The notes: generated by a model not told the origin, from the letters alone. Counted from the stretch's first letter, positions 16,985 through 27,262 are shown. The stretch: 64,000 nucleotides of DNA from Komagataeibacter xylinus (GCF_009834365.1 NZ_CP041350.1:62001-126000), one strand, 5' to 3'. Translations and numbers: made by a program.

Positions 16985-19900
16985 GCGTGGCATACGCCAA
17001 ACTGCAGGTGACGACGTATTTCTCGTTCCTGCGCGGCGCATCCTCACCAATTGAACTGTTCGAGCAGGCGAAGGCCCTTGGCATTGAAGCGCTGGGCATC
17101 TGCGACCGTAATTCCCTGGCGGGCATGGTGCAGGCCCATGTCGCGGCCAAAGAGACCGGCATCCGCCTGGTCGTGGGCTGCCGTCTCGATCTGGCCGATT
17201 TTCTGCCCGTGCTGGTCTATCCGACGGATCGGGCCGCTTATGGCCGGTTGTGTCGGCTGCTGAGCCTTGGCAAGGCCCGGGCCGGAAAGGGGAAATGCCG
17301 TCTGCTCTGGGAGGATCTGGTCACATGGGGTGAGGGCCTCCTTGTCATCCTGATCCCGGATACGGCGGATGATGCCTGCGCCCTGCAGCTTCGCAAGCTG
17401 CAGGATGCCTTTGGCGACCGGGCCTCCATGGCGCTGACCCTGCGGCGTCGGCCCAATGACCAGATGCGGCTGTATGAACTGGCGCACCTCGCCCATCAGG
17501 CGCGGGTGCCAGCGGTCGTGACCAATGACGTGCTGTTCCACACCCACGACCGGCGTATCCTGCACGATGTGGTGACCTGCATCCGCAACCACACCACCAT
17601 CGACGAGGCCGGGTTTGCCCGTGAGCGCCATGCGGACCGTTACCTCAAGCCGCCTGCAGAAATGGTGCGACTGTTCAGCCGGTATCCCGAGGCGGTGGCC
17701 CGGACCACGGATATTGTGGAGCGCTGCCATTTCTCGCTCGATGATCTGGCCTATCAATATCCCGACGAGGTCTCCGTCCCGGGCCAGACGCCGCAGCAGG
17801 CGCTCGAAGCCCTGACCTGGGAAGGGGCGGCAGCGGCCTATCCCGAAGGCATTCCGCCCGAGGTCAGGAACATCCTCAACCATGAACTCGCCCTGATCGG
17901 GCGCATGGATTATGCACCGTATTTCCTTACCGTCCACAGCATCGTCCGTTACGCCCGCTCGCAGGGCATCCTGTGCCAGGGGCGGGGATCAGCGGCCAAT
18001 TCCGCTGTCTGCTATGTACTGGGCATTACCGCCATCGATCCGGCACGGACGTCGCTGCTCTTCGAGCGCTTCGTATCCGAAGAGCGCCGCGAGCCGCCCG
18101 ATATCGACGTGGATTTCGAGCATGCGCGCCGGGAGCAGGTCATCCAGTGGATTTATGGTCATTATGGCCGCAACCACGCAGCCCTTACGGCCGTGGTTAC
18201 GCGCTATCGTGCGAAGGGCGCGCTGCGCGATGTCGGCAAGGTCATGGGTCTGCCCGAAGACCTGATCCGCACCCTGTCCGGCCAGATCTGGGGTTGGGGG
18301 CGCAAGCTGGATGATGACGCGCTGAATGAAACGGGGATCGACCTCTCCGACCGGCGGATCCGGCTGACGCTGGATCTGGCGCGCTGCCTGATCGGCATGC
18401 CGCGCCACCTGTCGCAGCATCCCGGCGGGTTTGTCCTGACCCATGACCGGCTGGATGAACTGGTGCCGATCGAACCGGCGGCCATGGACGGTCGCCAGAT
18501 CATCGAATGGGACAAGGACGATATCGACGTCCTGAAATTCATGAAGGTCGATGTGCTGGCCCTTGGTATGCTGACCTGCATGAAGAAGGGGCTGGACCTT
18601 CTGGCCGAACACAAGGGACAGCATTACACGCTGCAGACCATTCCGGCCGAGGATCCGCGGACCTACGCCATGATCCGGAAGGCGGACACGATCGGGGTGT
18701 TCCAGATCGAATCCCGCGCCCAGATGTCCATGCTGCCACGTCTCAGGCCCCGGGTGTTCTATGATCTGGTGATCGAGGTGGCCATTGTCCGGCCCGGTCC
18801 CATCCAGGGGGACATGGTGCATCCCTATCTGCGCCGGCGGGCCGGGCAGGAAAAGGAGATCTACCCGACGCCGGAACTCGAAAAGGTGCTCAAGAAGACG
18901 CTGGGCATTCCGCTGTTCCAGGAACAGGTGATGCAGGTGGCCATGGTGTGTGCCGGGTTTTCGGCGTCCGAGGCCGACCAGTTGCGCCGGGCCATGGCGA
19001 CGTTCAAGAATACCGGCACGGTCTCGCGTTTCCGCACGCGACTGATCGAAGGCATGACGGCGCGGGGTTATCCCGCGACCTTTGCCGAGCGCATCTTCCA
19101 GCAGCTTGAGGGGTTTGGCAGTTACGGCTTTCCCGAAAGCCATGCGGCCTCATTTGCCATCCTTGCCTATTCGTCATCCTGGATGAAATGCGCCCATCCA
19201 GATGTGTTTCTGGCCGCCCTCCTGAACAGCCAGCCGATGGGGTTCTACGCCCCGGCCCAGCTTGTGCGCGACGCCCGCGAGCATGGGGTCGAGATCCGGC
19301 CGGTCTGCGTCAACGCCTCGCGCTGGGACAGCACGCTCGAAGGCCCGGAGCGGGATGACGGGCTGTTTGCCGTCCGCCTGGGTATGAACCTAGTGAAAGG
19401 ACTGGCCAACGAGGATGTGGCCCGGATCGTGGCAGCGCGGGGTAACCGGCCCTTTGCCTCGGTCGATGATCTGTGGCGCAGGGCAGGGGTGAAGGGGGCG
19501 GCCCTGACCCGTCTGGCCGAGGCGGACGCTTTCCGGCCGGGGCTGGGTCTGGCCCGGCGCGAGGCGCTGTGGGCGATCAAAGCACTACGTGACGAACCCC
19601 TGCCGCTGTTTGCCGCAGCCGCCGTCATGCGTGAGGCGGAAGAACCCGACGTGCTGCTCCAGCCCATGCGGGACGGGGCTGAGGTCGCGCGAGATTACAA
19701 CCGTACCGGCCTAACCCTGCGGGATCATCCCGTGGCGTTCCTGCGCCCAGATCTCGTTGAGCGCGGGATAGTGACGTGTCGGCAGGCCCTGGAGGCCCGG
19801 GGCAGAAGCAGCCTGTCGGTGGCCGGACTGGTGCTGGTCCGCCAGCGGCCCGGTTCGGCCGAAGGTGTGGTGTTCATGACGTTGGAAGACGAAACGGCCG

Positions 19901-20148
19901 CGATCAACGTGATCATCTGGCCTGATATGTTCGAGCGTTTCCGCCGGGTGGTCCTGTCAGGCCAGATGCTGGGGGTTGTCGGGCGGCTGCAGAAGGAAGG
20001 GGAGGTGATGCATCTGGTGGCACGCGAGATCGGTGATCTCTCCCACCTGCTGGCCGATGTGGGGAATCGGTCGCTGCAGCCTCTCTCCAACCTTGATCAG
20101 GACAGGTCTGTCGAAAATATCTTTGTGAAGGCCCGGAATTTTCATTGA
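16981..20148 (+). CDS. dnaE2: Error-prone DNA polymerase III alpha-like subunit
   Basis: The catalytic translesion polymerase of the ImuA-ImuB-DnaE2 mutasome. The 1055-residue protein has an N-terminal PHP domain ([18 protein letters not shown]), the C-family palm with the catalytic aspartates in PDIDVDF near residue 373, [21 protein letters not shown] in the fingers and a C-terminal OB fold ([20 protein letters not shown] near residue 960). Length and order are normal for DnaE2/ImuC. ATGA overlap with imuB implies coupled translation. No clear terminator follows. Confidence 0.95.
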   Translation: MSVAYAKLQVTTYFSFLRGASSPIELFEQAKALGIEALGICDRNSLAGMVQAHVAAKETGIRLVVGCRLDLADFLPVLVYPTDRAAYGRLCRLLSLGKARAGKGKCRLLWEDLVTWGEGLLVILIPDTADDACALQLRKLQDAFGDRASMALTLRRRPNDQMRLYELAHLAHQARVPAVVTNDVLFHTHDRRILHDVVTCIRNHTTIDEAGFARERHADRYLKPPAEMVRLFSRYPEAVARTTDIVERCHFSLDDLAYQYPDEVSVPGQTPQQALEALTWEGAAAAYPEGIPPEVRNILNHELALIGRMDYAPYFLTVHSIVRYARSQGILCQGRGSAANSAVCYVLGITAIDPARTSLLFERFVSEERREPPDIDVDFEHARREQVIQWIYGHYGRNHAALTAVVTRYRAKGALRDVGKVMGLPEDLIRTLSGQIWGWGRKLDDDALNETGIDLSDRRIRLTLDLARCLIGMPRHLSQHPGGFVLTHDRLDELVPIEPAAMDGRQIIEWDKDDIDVLKFMKVDVLALGMLTCMKKGLDLLAEHKGQHYTLQTIPAEDPRTYAMIRKADTIGVFQIESRAQMSMLPRLRPRVFYDLVIEVAIVRPGPIQGDMVHPYLRRRAGQEKEIYPTPELEKVLKKTLGIPLFQEQVMQVAMVCAGFSASEADQLRRAMATFKNTGTVSRFRTRLIEGMTARGYPATFAERIFQQLEGFGSYGFPESHAASFAILAYSSSWMKCAHPDVFLAALLNSQPMGFYAPAQLVRDAREHGVEIRPVCVNASRWDSTLEGPERDDGLFAVRLGMNLVKGLANEDVARIVAARGNRPFASVDDLWRRAGVKGAALTRLAEADAFRPGLGLARREALWAIKALRDEPLPLFAAAAVMREAEEPDVLLQPMRDGAEVARDYNRTGLTLRDHPVAFLRPDLVERGIVTCRQALEARGRSSLSVAGLVLVRQRPGSAEGVVFMTLEDETAAINVIIWPDMFERFRRVVLSGQMLGVVGRLQKEGEVMHLVAREIGDLSHLLADVGNRSLQPLSNLDQDRSVENIFVKARNFH

Positions 20149-20301
20149 ATGTTGTGTCAGAAGGATAATTCATCTTCGCGATGTTCGCTTACGCCTACAC
20201 ATTGGTCATGCGGAGTGCTGGACTGTGTTTCGCAAAGCGGACATCATTGCTTGAAAGTCTTATCTCCGGATCCAGCGGCAATATTCATTCTGCTTCGTTT
20301 C

Positions 20302-21546
20302 TTAGCTGGTCGCCTCGCCTATGATAGGCAGAGTCTTTAGATGGTTGTCGATGACCTTGACTATATGACGGGACATCGGAAGATGCGCCTTCTCGGATGA
20401 CCATCGATCCATGAAGAGACCGACAGTTTCACGTGCCGTGTCGAGGACCAGCTTTCTCGGCAGCGCGGCCTTGCCGGCGAGGTGAAGAAGTTCCTCTTTC
20501 GTGAATTGATCAAACCGTCGCGTACGACTGAAATTCAAGGCCGACTGATCGCCCGGAATGTAGGGAATCGTCGATACGAAGTCATAGGCAGGAGAGAGCT
20601 TGGCGGTCCGCTGGTCGGGGTAGATGAGTGACCAATTTTTCAGATGCATATCCCCGTTGCCGATGAGGGTATTGAAAGTCAGGCGACGGATGAACTCGGC
20701 AACATCGTTATGATCGGACTCAGCCGCGATCACCGACGCGATGCTGCGGTTGCTTGCTTTTTTGTACTTATCTTCGGAATAGACCCCATAGACCTGAGCA
20801 AAGTCCTCGATATGGATGGATGTGCCATCTTCGCGACGATCAAAGCGCTCGATGATAAAAGCCTTGTCTCCAAGCTGGTCGATGCCGTCCGGCAAGTTTT
20901 TGATACCGCTAATATCTACCAAGCCGATAGGTGGGACATTGATGCCAACCATGCGAGCAAGCGTCATCATCGAGAATTCGTTTTCAGGGACGCCATGATA
21001 CTCTCTTGAGGGAAGCTTGACGATCCAACCGCCCCCGATCCCACTTGCTGGAATGGTCAGGCCACCGGCAGCGTCGATGACGGCTGAAAATTTCAACTGA
21101 ACCCCAGCAAGCGAAAACCGGAGCGCGTTTTCATGGGTGTTTGAGCCCTTAACCTCGACTTGATCATCGAGATCATCAAACAAAGGCCGTGCTTCATCTT
21201 CAGCGACCTCGACCGTCACAGCCCCGGGCAGGTCGCGGCCGAGGGCTTGGATCAGGAAGAACTCACGCGTCTCATTGACGCCCGCCTTTTCTGCCAGATA
21301 GCTGCGGAGACGACCTTCAGGAAGCAGGTTCGAGAAGAACGGCATGAGCTTCACTTTGATCGGCCTGAAGTCGTTCCGCAACTCTCCATACTGGTCTTTG
21401 AAGGACAAACCGAGCGTTTCTCTATCTGCGTTACCAATATAGGCGTCATTGAACGTAAAGATTGATCGTTCATCGCCAAGATGCGTGAGTGTCCCGATCG
21501 GTTTGCCATGGAGTTTGACGGTCAGGAAGGAAACATCAGGCATCAT
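20302..21546 (-). CDS. hipA: HipA-type serine/threonine kinase toxin
   Basis: Kinase toxin of a type II module; E. coli HipA phosphorylates glutamyl-tRNA synthetase and induces persistence. The protein (about 414 residues) has the N-terminal HipA_N domain (VKLHGKPIGTLTHLGDE), GIGGGWIVKLPS as the ATP-binding region, IGNGDMHLKNWSLIYPD with the catalytic Asp/Asn and YDFVSTIPYIPGDQSALNFS as the activation segment. ATGs at 21543 and 21546 overlap the antitoxin stop; the longer reading from 21612 lies fully inside hipB and is unlikely. Confidence 0.9.
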   Translation of the reverse strand: MMPDVSFLTVKLHGKPIGTLTHLGDERSIFTFNDAYIGNADRETLGLSFKDQYGELRNDFRPIKVKLMPFFSNLLPEGRLRSYLAEKAGVNETREFFLIQALGRDLPGAVTVEVAEDEARPLFDDLDDQVEVKGSNTHENALRFSLAGVQLKFSAVIDAAGGLTIPASGIGGGWIVKLPSREYHGVPENEFSMMTLARMVGINVPPIGLVDISGIKNLPDGIDQLGDKAFIIERFDRREDGTSIHIEDFAQVYGVYSEDKYKKASNRSIASVIAAESDHNDVAEFIRRLTFNTLIGNGDMHLKNWSLIYPDQRTAKLSPAYDFVSTIPYIPGDQSALNFSRTRRFDQFTKEELLHLAGKAALPRKLVLDTARETVGLFMDRWSSEKAHLPMSRHIVKVIDNHLKTLPIIGEATS

Positions 21547-22135
21547 CGTCCTCCTCATCAAGAGAGTAGGCCGGACGTGATAGGGTATCTCCGCTATCGG
21601 GTAGCGGATCATGTGAAGCCTTGTTGCGGATCGTTCGCATTATTTTGAGGCTTTCATTGAGTGAGACCATCTCTTTTCCTGGACGACCGATCTGCTCAAT
21701 TATGTGACGCAGTTTTTTCATTTCCTCGAGGTCGAGCATCGATACTCGGAACCGGTGCAAGTCGGAGATAGACTTCTGAAGTCGCTGAAGTCCTTCGAGG
21801 TCTGGCATGCTCATTTGGATGCCGCGCATTGTCTCACTGATTCGCTGCATCTCCTTTTGGATTGCAACGACGTCTTTGCGGTTGGAGCTGATCGCATCGC
21901 GGCTTAGGGAACGCACGACGGCCACAGCCTTGCGTGGAACAAGAGCAAGCTCCAGATCAAGGGCATGAGCGAGCGCGGCCAAGCTTGAGAGGCGTAGGTC
22001 GACAGTTCCTGCTTCGATCCGGGAAATCTGCGCTTGAGGCACCCCAGCCAACTCGCTCAACTCGCGTTGGCTTAACCCCTTGGTTTTGCGCGCCGCTTGC
22101 AATCGCTCTGCTATGCCTGTTATGTCGCAGCTCAT
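21536..22135 (-). CDS. hipB: HipB-like antitoxin with long C-terminal extension
   Basis: Residues about 8-62 form a Cro/CI helix-turn-helix (LQAARKTKGLSQRELSELAGVPQAQISRIE). It would neutralise the HipA encoded next to it and repress the operon. At 199 residues it is more than twice the E. coli HipB; the extra part is charged and helical (repeated QRISETMRGIQM and LHRFRVSMLDLEEMKKLRHI patterns) and ends in an acidic tail DEEDDDA. The role of the extension is unknown. The stop overlaps the hipA start. Confidence 0.82.
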   Translation of the reverse strand: MSCDITGIAERLQAARKTKGLSQRELSELAGVPQAQISRIEAGTVDLRLSSLAALAHALDLELALVPRKAVAVVRSLSRDAISSNRKDVVAIQKEMQRISETMRGIQMSMPDLEGLQRLQKSISDLHRFRVSMLDLEEMKKLRHIIEQIGRPGKEMVSLNESLKIMRTIRNKASHDPLPDSGDTLSRPAYSLDEEDDDA

Positions 22136-22555
22136 ATCAATGTTCTTTTCTGCATCAATTCACATATATGATGCAGTTTTATATATCAGAATTTTGGGTA
22201 CCTTTCAAGATTGATATATATATATATATTTCGATATCAAATAATAATTTTATGTATATTTTGAGGTGGCCCCGTCCGTTCGGACAGTTTTGTGGGCTTA
22301 TAAGCTATACCCGATTGATGTCATGCCGGCATTTGGGGGCGAACTGGAAATCGTCGCTCGATTCCCCGATCGTGCGGTGAAGATCCGCAATTTCTCCGAA
22401 TTGAACGCGAAGCGGGGGCGTTTGAGACTTACGCCAGTCCCGCCGATTACCGCTATGACATACGTAAACGCCCGAACACGGGATTTGTGATGTTCCGACC
22501 GTGAGTGTTTCGATGCCTCATACCCTGTTTTTTTGCGGAAATGGGAAGTGGCGGC
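22136..22555. other. AT-rich hipBA upstream region and gene remnants
   Basis: The part 22136-22265 is very AT-rich, with a TA repeat tract around 22212-22232 bounded by GATAT and ATATC, likely the hipBA promoter/operator. From about 22266 the composition returns to high GC and contains short open stretches such as GGELEIVARFPDRAVKI, reminiscent of the end of an XRE-type antitoxin, and a separate one ending DIRKRPNTGFVMFRP. Both lack starts and appear to be fragments. Confidence 0.45.
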
Positions 22556-22795
22556 ATGGTAAAAGATACGAAACGCAAACTCGGCGGTATCGTCCCGGCC
22601 AACGATAACGGGCCGGTCGATCCTGCCGCGAAAGCGCGGTGCGATGAACTGATGTTTGCCCTGGCGAGCGCAATGGGCCGCCAGATCGCCCGCGAAGAGT
22701 TCGCCCGTCGGAAATTGGGGCGGGCGGCCAACGACAATTGCCCTCTTCCCGGCCATCGCCCGGACGGGAAGGACAGGCCGGAAAGGGGAGAGTGA
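22556..22795 (+). CDS. Small hypothetical protein upstream of a recombinase remnant
   Basis: A 79-residue product (MVKDTKRKLGGIVPANDNG) with two PANDN/AANDN-like repeats and a helical central part (CDELMFALASAMGRQIAREEFARR). I do not recognise a function. Its stop is immediately followed by the ATG of the truncated serine recombinase, the arrangement expected of a two-gene integration unit. Confidence 0.5.
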   Translation: MVKDTKRKLGGIVPANDNGPVDPAAKARCDELMFALASAMGRQIAREEFARRKLGRAANDNCPLPGHRPDGKDRPERGE

Positions 22796-22930
22796 ATGAC
22801 CCGCGTAGCTCTTTATGCCCACCATTCGTCCGACAACCAGAGTGCGGCCTCCATCGAGGACCAGTTGCGCCTGCGCGATGAAATGGCCGTCCGTGAAGGC
22901 TGGCCCGTCGTGCAGACCTATCGGTGTTGA
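22796..22930 (+). pseudogene. Serine recombinase (resolvase/invertase) N-terminal fragment
   Basis: The 44 codons read MTRVALYAHHSSDNQSAASI, the catalytic N-terminus of large serine recombinases, where the serine of the SSDNQS stretch is the expected nucleophile, followed by EDQLRLRDEM and GWPVVQTYR. The sequence is lost after TYR at about 22925, where an insertion-sequence remnant begins. Confidence 0.75.
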
Positions 22931-23118
22931 TTTTCACTGAGAACTGATGGCGTGGACGGCTCCCTGTGGTCCTGAGAGGATGCTGAGGAGTTGAATGTCA
23001 GTGAAGGAAACCATCATGCGTTCCGTAATGCTGATCACATCAAACCGGCTGATCGTGAACATCATGAAGCAGGTCGACGAACTCCTTGATTACGCCAATG
23101 ACGTTTCACAACCTGACA
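22925..23118 (+). mobile_element. Chimeric insertion-sequence remnant: IS21-like end fused to IS481 3' end
   Basis: The left part starts TGTTGATTTTCACTGAGAAC, which resembles IS21-family termini, and ends near a start-like segment at 22995. From 23018 to 23118 the sequence matches the last 100 bases of the IS481 elements in this window, ending in the same inverted repeat (read inward TGTCAGGTTGTGAAACG), but with several substitutions and an insertion. It is an older, diverged copy. The IS21 assignment is tentative. Confidence 0.5.
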
Positions 23119-23149
23119 GACATTCTGCTGCCCCTATCGCTGTCTTTAA

Positions 23150-24589
23150 TTATTCACCGATCAGCGACCAGAAACCCAGCTTGCGCTTATGCTGCGCTTT
23201 CAAGCGGGTCATAAAGGCTTCATGGGTTTCCATGCCGTTTGTCGCTGTCAGCATTTGTGCAAGCAGCCGACAGGAGGCGAGATCCTTCGCCGCATAGGAA
23301 TAATAGCGGGAAAGCGCCTTATTCAGCACGGCCTCGACCAGCAGGCGGTAAAGAAGGGTCGCCTCATTGGGATACGATTCAGACAGACGATCCGCAGCCG
23401 GACGTAGTGTTCCGTAATCACGCCCGTCCAGTTCTGCCGTATGCTCCCGCACGAGACGGGCAGCAGCGTCGAGCGCTGGCCATTTAAGAAGAGTGGAAAG
23501 GGCTACGCCCCTGACCGGGAAATTACGGATGTGATTGAGTGCCTGTTCTTCAGCATCAATCGCGTCGTAATCGCTGAGATGGCGTTGATATGCTTGCCAG
23601 TGCGGCAGGCTAAGGCGTTCCTGAAAGATTTTCCATCGCAGGGACTGGGCTGTGTCGCGATCGCCCACGGTTTCGCACGCTTCGATCCGAAGATCGTCAT
23701 TTTCCCAGCGGAACCGGGGCGTCTCCTCAGTCTCCCGGTCGAGCCATTCGAGCGCCTCACGGGCACGCTCCTTGTCCAGCAGGCGACGTGCAACATCGCC
23801 GATAGAAGAGGACTGACGTTCACTCAGGTTGACTGCTTCGATATAGGCATCGACGTCACCTATTGCATCGGCCAGATCCTTCAGATGACCGAGGGTCTGC
23901 ATGCGCGCAAAGTCGGTACGATAGTCTCCCTTCGCATTTGAGGCGGGAAGGTCGTGCAGTCGTGCAAGCAGCGTGCTTCTGAGTATGGCCGCGCCCGGCT
24001 TCCCCAGTGCTTCACCGCACGAGACAAGCAGGCGGTCACAGGTGCCATACCCGTCGTTATCGAGAAGTGTGAGCATATCCCTGACAGTGACAGCCGGATC
24101 CCGACCAGCCTGTCGTCCCCAGAGGGAGCCAAGATCGGAGGCCGCTTCGCGAAACACATCTGACAGGTAACCGGAACTGTCATCAGAGCGCTCATAGACG
24201 GAAGGAGCAAGTTCCACGAGAAGACGCATGGCGGAAATGGCCTGCCCGACATCCGTCGTTGCAACATCGTTGAGAATGGATTGCCGTAAGGCATCGAGCT
24301 CGGTCGTAAGGGGTTTGATCCGGTCCCAGGGCAGGAATCCACGGGAACGCTGGATCGTTCGCAGCCTCTTTTCGATCTCCTTGCCGAGTTTGTCTTTCGC
24401 ATGAGTGGCTGTCAGCGCCATGCGCAGCTTCCGGGTGAGCACGGCATCCTGTTCCGACAGTTCGACCAGAAGGTCTGCAAGCCGATCCGCACCAAGGGCT
24501 TTCAGATTGTCTTTCGTGACGGTCGTGCCAACTTTCGCGGATGCGGCGGATTTGCGGGTGGCAGGTTTTGTAGAAGGAGTGCGGACCAT
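23150..24589 (-). CDS. DUF6880-family protein
   Basis: A 479-residue, mostly helical protein with a basic Ser/Ala/Thr-rich N-terminus (MVRTPSTKPATRKSAASAKV) and repeated helical pairs further on (ALEWLDRETEETPRFRWENDDLRIEACE, LSRYYSYAAKDLASCRLLAQML) that recall TPR-like arrays. The family has no known function that I can name. The frame is intact. It lies between two insertion-sequence blocks, with the IS481 copy only about 75 bases from its start, so its promoter may now be partly element-derived. Confidence 0.7.
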   Translation of the reverse strand: MVRTPSTKPATRKSAASAKVGTTVTKDNLKALGADRLADLLVELSEQDAVLTRKLRMALTATHAKDKLGKEIEKRLRTIQRSRGFLPWDRIKPLTTELDALRQSILNDVATTDVGQAISAMRLLVELAPSVYERSDDSSGYLSDVFREAASDLGSLWGRQAGRDPAVTVRDMLTLLDNDGYGTCDRLLVSCGEALGKPGAAILRSTLLARLHDLPASNAKGDYRTDFARMQTLGHLKDLADAIGDVDAYIEAVNLSERQSSSIGDVARRLLDKERAREALEWLDRETEETPRFRWENDDLRIEACETVGDRDTAQSLRWKIFQERLSLPHWQAYQRHLSDYDAIDAEEQALNHIRNFPVRGVALSTLLKWPALDAAARLVREHTAELDGRDYGTLRPAADRLSESYPNEATLLYRLLVEAVLNKALSRYYSYAAKDLASCRLLAQMLTATNGMETHEAFMTRLKAQHKRKLGFWSLIGE

Positions 24590-24663
24590 GAATGCAGATT
24601 ATGACAGCGACACAGGGGACGCAATCAAAAGCCGTTGTCAGGAAAAAGAGGAAAAAAGCTAGC

Positions 24664-25746
24664 TGTCAGGTTGTGAAACGTCATTGGGATGATGTAGGGT
24701 GGGCAATACCGCGTTACTCTTCATGGTTTTCTTCCGTTTGCAGGGAGACTGAATGATGCTTCAGATCCATCCACAGGCACGCACGACACCGGCCGTCCGG
24801 GCTGACATAGCCCGCTCATCGGAATCGACATCCGTGCTCGCCAGACGCTACGGGATCAGCGCGGAAACTGTCCGCAAGTGGCGCAGGCGTGGTTCAGACG
24901 CCTGCCAGGACCGCAGCAGCCGTCCCCGGAAACTGGCCTGGAAAGCCTCGGAGGAAGAGCGCGCCATTGTCTGTCACCTTCGGCGTTCTACCGGTTTTGG
25001 CCTGGATGACCTGACCTTTGTCGTGCGGCATTTCCTGCCACATCTGAACCGGGACAACATCTGGCGTATTCTGAAAGATGCCGGATTGAACAGGCTGCCT
25101 CCTGCTCCAAAGACCAGACCAGTTCGGGGACAGGGAACATTCCGGGATTACGATCCCGGTTATGTCCATATTGATGTGAAACATCTGCCCAAATTGCAGA
25201 CGGCAGATGGAGAACGGCGGAAACGTTTTCTATATGTCGCCATTGATAGATGCTCCCGTTCGGTACATCTGGCCGTCTATGACGCGGAAAATGCCGATAA
25301 TTCCGTCGATTTCCTCAAAGCTGTCAAAACCGCCTTTCCTTTCCGGATCACCCATATTCTGACCGATCGTGGTTCCTGTTTTACGGCGGATGCCTTCGAA
25401 AAAGCCTGTCATGACATGGGAATCGACCGACGCCGGACCAAAGCTTACTCCCCTCAGACCAATGGAATGGTCGAACGCTTCAATGGCCGTGTCGCCACAG
25501 AGGTGTTGCCGGTCTGTGTCTCAAGCCATAAGGATCTGGAAATTCTGCTCAGAGGCTTCTGTTTCGCTTACAATCATCGCCGGCAGCGTGTTCTGGGCGG
25601 CATAACTCCCACCCAATGCATCACGTCGTGGCTTGAAAAACATCCCGCGTTCCGTAATCCTGATCACATCAAACCGGCTGATCGTGACATCATGAAACAG
25701 GTCGATGAAATCCTTGATTACGCCAATGACGTTTCACAACCTGACA
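24664..25746 (+). mobile_element. IS481-family element, copy A
   Basis: The element is 1083 bp with inverted repeats beginning TGTCAGGTTGTGAAACGTCA at both ends. It is flanked by the 6-bp duplication GCTAGC (24658-24663 and 25747-25752), the second copy of which overlaps the first base of the adjoining IS701 element. Two further copies of equal length are at 27268-28350 and 62092-63174. Confidence 0.92.
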
Positions 25747-25751
25747 GCTAG
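24753..25751 (+). CDS. IS481-family transposase, copy A
   Basis: The 332-residue product has an N-terminal helix-turn-helix (VLARRYGISAETVRKWRRRG), then the rve-type DDE core: YVHIDVKHLPKL, ILTDRGSCFTADAF and the C-terminal ERFNGRVATEV with the glutamate, and ends NDVSQPDS. The element itself ends at 25746, inside the last sense codon; the stop TAG is supplied by the flanking GCTAGC duplication. The frame is intact. Confidence 0.95.
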   Translation: MMLQIHPQARTTPAVRADIARSSESTSVLARRYGISAETVRKWRRRGSDACQDRSSRPRKLAWKASEEERAIVCHLRRSTGFGLDDLTFVVRHFLPHLNRDNIWRILKDAGLNRLPPAPKTRPVRGQGTFRDYDPGYVHIDVKHLPKLQTADGERRKRFLYVAIDRCSRSVHLAVYDAENADNSVDFLKAVKTAFPFRITHILTDRGSCFTADAFEKACHDMGIDRRRTKAYSPQTNGMVERFNGRVATEVLPVCVSSHKDLEILLRGFCFAYNHRRQRVLGGITPTQCITSWLEKHPAFRNPDHIKPADRDIMKQVDEILDYANDVSQPDS

Positions 25752-25753
25752 CA

Positions 25754-27235
25754 CTACAGTTGTGTTTTGATGTGAGAAGCATAGGCTTTTGCCTGATGTA
25801 TTCGTCTGAATCGTGACCAGTGCAGGATATGGTTGAGGGAGATCTGGCGCTGGGTCAGCCTGACGATAAGACGCCGGATTTCCTGAATGGACCACCGGAT
25901 CAGACCTGGTGCGGGTTCGCTGGTTTTTTTTTGGGAGACCTGTCGTTTGCCTGTGCCCTGACCCCGGCCATCAGGGCATAGGCCAACATGACAAGGGATA
26001 CGTGACGATGCCAGCCGTGCCAGGAGCGGGTTTCATTGTGATCGAGGCCGAATTCGTTTTTGGCCGTTCTGAACCCCTCTTCAATCCGCCATCGCGTGCC
26101 TTCGACCTGAACCAGCTTTTCAGGCGTCGTTCCTGAGGGGCACCAGACAGTGAAGTATGCAAGGTCCCCGTCGGCTGGGTTCCGGCGCACAAGGAGACCC
26201 CGGATCCAGGTTCTGTTGTCGGCCGGGGTATAGTCTGCCCCCTCGAGTTCGGCGAGCGGACACCACAGCCAGTCATACTGACGATCGCCTTTCGTCCCGT
26301 GTCCGGCTGACAGGGAGACCCAGTCTTCTTCTGGAGCGTCCCGGGCGATATCACGGGCTTCTCCCGCAACCGGTCTCTCTCCCAAGCCCCAGGAGTTGAA
26401 CCAGTGACTGCCTGCCACCCCCAGAACATACCCTTTTGCGGCATGACGCAGGCTCATTTCGATTTCCCCTACGCCATAGACACTGTCAGCAGCGACCCAT
26501 TCGAAGGGAAGGCCGGCCTGCAGGCCGCGTTCGATCATCTGTCGGGCCAGAGAAGGTTTGGTTGCAAACGTTACGTCCGCAGGAACAGAGGCCGCAGACA
26601 GCCGTACCGGATCTGATGTCCAGGCTTTGGGAAGATACAGGGCGCGATCCACGAAAGCATGACCCCGTGAAGAAACATAGGCTGCAAACACACCAACCTG
26701 ACAGTTCGTGATCTTGCCAGCCGAACCCGTGTACTGGCGCCCTACACCACAGGACGCCTTGCCTTTCTTGAGAAAACCGGTCTCATCGATGGAGGGTTCT
26801 AAAAACCCCTATTTTGATTTTTCCTGTAGTAGCGATATCAATGGGTTACGATTTTTATACAGGCGGAGAAGAGGGTTTTTAGAACTCTCCCGATCACAAG
26901 AACCGCGTCTTCATCATCCAGGGTACTCTGAACATGATCGCGGACAATGTCGCGCAGACCGTCAGCGTCCCACTGCGTCCGGCCCAGCAAAGCCTGCTGA
27001 CGCCAGGGGCCTTCGTCGCCTGCGGCTTCCGCACGTTGCCAGCCCGTCTTGCGCGGCAGATTGCCCAGGAGCGTTTCCAGATAATGCTCCGCTGAGACCG
27101 CAACCCGATCCTGACCAAACAGGGGCGTATTTTTTCCTTGACCGCCCGTAATCCCTCAACCGTCAGCGACAGCGTCTCCTCAACAGACGCGCCACCTGTC
27201 ATCCTGTTCCGTTCCATACCAACACACGGAATCAT
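25754..27235 (-). pseudogene. IS701-family transposase, copy 1, disrupted
   Basis: Segments of one transposase are spread over several frames. The N-terminus MERNRMTGGASVEETLSLTV continues after a shift as LFGQDRVAVSAEHYLETLLG; the block VLVID is then split by a 100-bp insert from ETGFLKKGKASCGVGRQYTG; the long middle frame (25900-26691) carries the DDE core; and a last shift leads to GLIRWSIQEIRRLIVRL and a TAG 3 bases inside the element end. The two shifts sit at a C4 run (C5 expected) and an A9 run (A10 expected). Confidence 0.82.
26791..26890. mobile_element. 100-bp MITE-like insert in IS701 copy 1
   Basis: The insert is exactly 100 bp, with terminal inverted repeats GGAGRGTTCTAAAAACCC (17 of 18 matching) and a 4-bp duplication CGAT (26787-26790 and 26891-26894). 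It has no coding capacity. It separates the transposase codons for VLVID and ETGFL. Confidence 0.8.
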
Positions 27236-27262
27236 ATCTCACATCAAAACACAACTGTAGTG

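Larger units (their letters stand above)
25752..27262 (-). mobile_element. IS701-family element, copy 1, carrying a 100-bp insertion
   Basis: The element is 1511 bp with ends CACTACAGTTGTGTTTTGAT and its inverse, flanked by CTAG (25748-25751 and 27263-27266), which fits the YTAR target duplication of IS701. IS481 copies adjoin both CTAG sites. Copy 2 at 60576-62086 has the same length and the same internal defects. Confidence 0.88.
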
